From Nanobdellati archaeon (GTDB lineage Archaea; Nanobdellota; Nanobdellia; UBA10117), in NCBI GenBank assembly GCA_018304365.1, contig JAGVWH010000024.1, positions 1-6,402 on the forward strand: a DNA stretch of 6,402 nt. Direction: 5' to 3'. Position numbers and translations under genes: made by a program. The notes below the pieces were generated by a model, which was not told the DNA's origin, did not search any database, and was given only the letters and a program-made list of their open reading frames with translations. How positions within the stretch are numbered: position 1 is the stretch's first letter; every line of letters begins with the position of its first letter. This document shows, in pieces, positions 5,521 to 6,402 of this stretch.

Positions 5521-6069
5521 TTATTTCTCCTTGCTTGGTTTTACGTCCTTCTTCTTAGCTACACCAATAGAACGTCCCTTTCTGCCAGAGCTTCCCGTTT
5601 TCTGTCCTCTTACTTTCTTAGAGCCCTTAGCGTGTCTTATTCCTCTGTAAACTCTTATTTTCTTTAGGAATCTGATATCCATATTTTTAGCGAAATCTAA
5701 ATCTGAGCCGACAAGATGTTTATCTTCTCCTGTTTCCCTGTCTTTTCTTCTATTGAATAACCATTTTGGCAAATTGTATTTTGCAGGATTTTTCATAACG
5801 TCTTCAATTTTTTCTACTTCTTGCTGCGAGAAATTTCCGCACTTTTCTGTTCTGTTAAGATGCAATGTATTGGCTACGGCATTTGCTAACATAAAACTTG
5901 CACCTTTTACTCGCGTAAGTGCCATAAAAATAGAAACATCTCCAGGTATATCAACATCTATAATTCTAACTAGATTTCTAAATTCCGAAGACGATTTTAG
6001 GCTAGGCGCAGCTGAACTAGGTTCAGATTGCACTATTTGTTTCTTCTCTGTAATTGTGTTTTCCACCAT
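5521..6069 (-). CDS. rps13: 30S ribosomal protein S13 (uS13) with N-terminal extension
   Basis: uS13 sits in the small-subunit head and touches 5S-contacting bridges and the P-site tRNA. With the ATG at 6069 the protein has 182 residues. The core starts near residue 30 (FRNLVRIIDVDIPGD) and includes ALTRVKGASFMLANAV, the archaeal PKWLFNRRKDRETGEDKHLV (about 101-120), YRGIRH (141-146) and VRGQKTGSSGRKGRSIGV. The first 29 residues are an extra Ser/Glu-rich tail containing the shared VQSEPSSAAP. A GTG at 6105 in the same frame is less likely because it lies in a hairpin-rich leader and adds a peptide unlike S13. Only a weak GGA precedes the ATG. Confidence 0.95.
   Translation of the reverse strand: MVENTITEKKQIVQSEPSSAAPSLKSSSEFRNLVRIIDVDIPGDVSIFMALTRVKGASFMLANAVANTLHLNRTEKCGNFSQQEVEKIEDVMKNPAKYNLPKWLFNRRKDRETGEDKHLVGSDLDFAKNMDIRFLKKIRVYRGIRHAKGSKKVRGQKTGSSGRKGRSIGVAKKKDVKPSKEK
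6004..6035 (-). repeat. In-frame palindromic repeat, copy in rps13
   Basis: This is the second copy of the 32-nt element (29 of 32 identical to 4997-5028). The core CTGAAC-TAG-GTTCAG is still an inverted repeat. It encodes VQSEPSSAAP within the N-terminal extension, ahead of the conserved S13 fold. Confidence 0.7.
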
Positions 6070-6079
6070 ATATTTTTCC

Positions 6080-6098
6080 GTTATGCAAAACGCATAAC
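6080..6098 (-). other. Perfect hairpin just upstream of rps13
   Basis: GTTATGC and GCATAAC form a 7-bp stem around a 5-nt loop, 11 nt before the chosen rps13 ATG. In RNA it would sit directly upstream of the ribosome binding region, so it could modulate initiation. No known regulator motif is recognised. Confidence 0.45.
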
Positions 6099-6130
6099 AA
6101 CCCACTAACGCTTTAGGCTCGCGGGTGAAT

Positions 6131-6153
6131 TCAATAGTAAATTCGTCTATTGA
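6131..6153 (-). promoter_or_regulatory. Perfect inverted repeat between TATA-like box and rps13
   Basis: TCAATAG and CTATTGA form a perfect 7-bp inverted repeat with a 9-nt spacer. It lies between the TATA-like box and the expected transcription start, where an operator would lie; as RNA it could also be a hairpin in the transcript from the tRNA promoter. Inference only. Confidence 0.35.
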
Positions 6154-6156
6154 GGC

Positions 6157-6164
6157 TTTTTAAA
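6157..6164 (-). promoter_or_regulatory. Possible archaeal TATA box (with BRE) for rps13
   Basis: TTTAAAAA, preceded by a purine-rich AAAAAAG that could act as a BRE, lies just downstream of tRNA-Ser. A start about 25 nt later would give a leader of about 65 nt before rps13. The region is AT-rich, so chance is possible. Confidence 0.4.
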
Positions 6165-6220
6165 CTTTTTTAAGCGCCCAGAGCAGGATTTGAACCTGCA
6201 TATCCTTGCGGAAACAAGCT

Positions 6221-6236
6221 CTCTAGTATTTATCCT
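6221..6236 (-). other. 16-nt intron at tRNA-Ser position 37/38
   Basis: The pre-tRNA forms a clean bulge-helix-bulge. The anticodon stem is followed by a 4-bp helix, CTGG with CTAG (one G-U pair), flanked by 3-nt bulges AAA and AGA. Cutting after the second base of each bulge restores loop CTGGAAA. The intron has only a 9-nt apical loop and no inner helix. Confidence 0.85.
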
Positions 6237-6253
6237 TTCCAGGCTTGCGCAAT

Positions 6254-6297
6254 CTCCCGCAGAGGAGACTAGCAAAAAGCGTAGTCTTTTGCTCTGT
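6254..6297 (-). other. 44-nt intron in the tRNA-Ser D-loop
   Basis: Exon CCCG pairs with intron CGGG as the 4-bp central helix. The 5' bulge is GTA. The inner helix is CAGAG/CTCTG, extended by AGACTA/TAGTCT and capped by GC-TTTTT-GC. The 3' bulge AGA equals that of the other intron. The outer side is relaxed (TAA opposite AGAT before the D stem). Cutting GT|A and AG|A leaves a normal D-loop with G18, G19 and A21. Confidence 0.75.
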
Positions 6298-6340
6298 ACC
6301 GGGTTATGCGATCTGGGCACAAGTTAAATGTTAGAATTCG

Positions 6341-6348
6341 GTTTAAAA
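6341..6348 (-). promoter_or_regulatory. TATA-like box for tRNA-Ser
   Basis: TTTTAAAC is centred about 26 nt before the mature 5' end of tRNA-Ser, the usual archaeal distance from box A to the start. Transcription would then begin at or next to the first tRNA base. The box immediately follows the stop of the upstream gene. Confidence 0.5.
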
Positions 6349-6402
6349 CTATTTGCTCTTGTCGGCTTCAATCATATATGGTGGTCTTAGATCTGGAATG
6401 CC
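6349..6402 (-). CDS. C-terminal end of an unidentified upstream gene (partial)
   Basis: The last 17 codons of a minus-strand frame read GIPDLRPPYMIEADKSK and end in TAG; the other two minus frames contain stops here. It runs off the right edge. In many archaea the genes before tRNA-Ser/rps13 include rpl14e and cbf5, but this short peptide does not let me assign either. Confidence 0.4.
   Translation of the reverse strand, partial: GIPDLRPPYMIEADKSK

Larger units (their letters stand above)
6175..6318 (-). tRNA. tRNA-Ser, anticodon GGA, with two introns
   Basis: The 144-nt gene folds to an 84-nt class II tRNA after removing two introns. The acceptor is GCCCAGA/TCTGGGC with discriminator G73 (serine-like). 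The D stem is GCA/TGC, with mature loop TAACCCGGTAT. The anticodon stem CAAGC/GCTTG closes loop CTGGAAA, anticodon GGA. The variable arm has stem TCC/GGA with a GCAA loop. The T arm is GCAGG-TTCAAAT-CCTGC. CCA is not encoded. It stands upstream of rps13, and a TATA-like box lies at the expected distance from its 5' end. Confidence 0.9.

Noticed and set aside
6070..6105. GTG start at 6105 for rps13, adding 12 residues
   Set aside because: The added peptide is unlike S13 and is encoded by a perfect hairpin. The ATG at 6069 already gives a longer than usual protein.
6131..6170. Intrinsic terminator-like hairpin followed by T-runs
   Set aside because: The T-runs follow the hairpin on the plus strand, where no gene is transcribed toward it. 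On the minus strand they would come before the hairpin.
6254..6318. A separate tRNA with anticodon GCT or CAT in the 5' part of the tRNA-Ser region
   Set aside because: Triplets such as GCT after TT and CAT before AACCCGG tempt such a reading, but no stem closes a 7-nt loop around them. The two-intron tRNA-Ser(GGA) explains every base.
1..6402. CRISPR array, insertion sequence, attachment site or replication origin
   Set aside because: No regularly spaced repeats, transposase, integrase or origin-like repeat cluster is visible. The window is a compact housekeeping operon.

Overview
The window is a stretch of an archaeal ribosomal-protein/RNA-polymerase operon, and every gene that can be supported lies on the minus strand. 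In transcription order (right to left) it reads: the last codons of an unidentified gene, tRNA-Ser, rps13, rps4, rps11, rpoD, tRNA-Leu, rpl18e, rpl13, rps9, rpoN, a site-2-type membrane metalloprotease, and transcription factor TFE. The core order (S13-S4-S11-RpoD, then tRNA-Leu-L18e-L13-S9-RpoN) is classic archaeal synteny. L18e, RpoN (Rpo10) and TFE are absent from bacteria. The AT-rich composition, tight packing and an intron outside the usual tRNA position suggest a small-genome archaeon, possibly a DPANN lineage; that placement is inference.

Right end (about 6080-6402): a TATA-like box sits about 26 nt before a tRNA-Ser(GGA) gene that carries two introns, 44 nt in the D-loop and 16 nt at the usual 37/38 site. 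About 105 nt of hairpin-rich leader then precedes rps13. Centre (3784-6069): rps13, rps4, rps11 and rpoD follow with 1-nt stop/start overlaps or a 5-nt gap. S13 (N-terminal tail) and S4 (C-terminal tail) share a 32-nt, partly palindromic element read in the same frame. Middle (3562-3775): a stem-loop and a tRNA-Leu whose anticodon reads AAG, which is very unusual in Archaea.

Left half: rpl18e and rpoN are each preceded by a tiny ORF (20 and 23 codons) whose TGA overlaps the ATG of the next gene as ATGA. The two tiny ORFs are alike in DNA and protein (MINxN, EN, FA, F-x-K at the end) and look like a duplicated, translationally coupled leader-peptide family. Between rpl13 and rps9 a small gene of about 59 residues overlaps both neighbours but is split by a single-base frameshift. 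After rpoN, where many archaea have rpoK, enolase and rps2, this operon continues with the S2P-like protease and TFE.

Together the genes supply the small-subunit head and platform proteins (S13, S4, S11, S9), large-subunit proteins (L18e, L13), RNA polymerase assembly subunits (Rpo3, Rpo10), an initiation factor (TFE) and two tRNAs. The least explained material is between these genes: the paired micro-ORFs, the in-frame palindromic repeat, the frameshifted small gene, the two-intron tRNA and the A34 tRNA-Leu.
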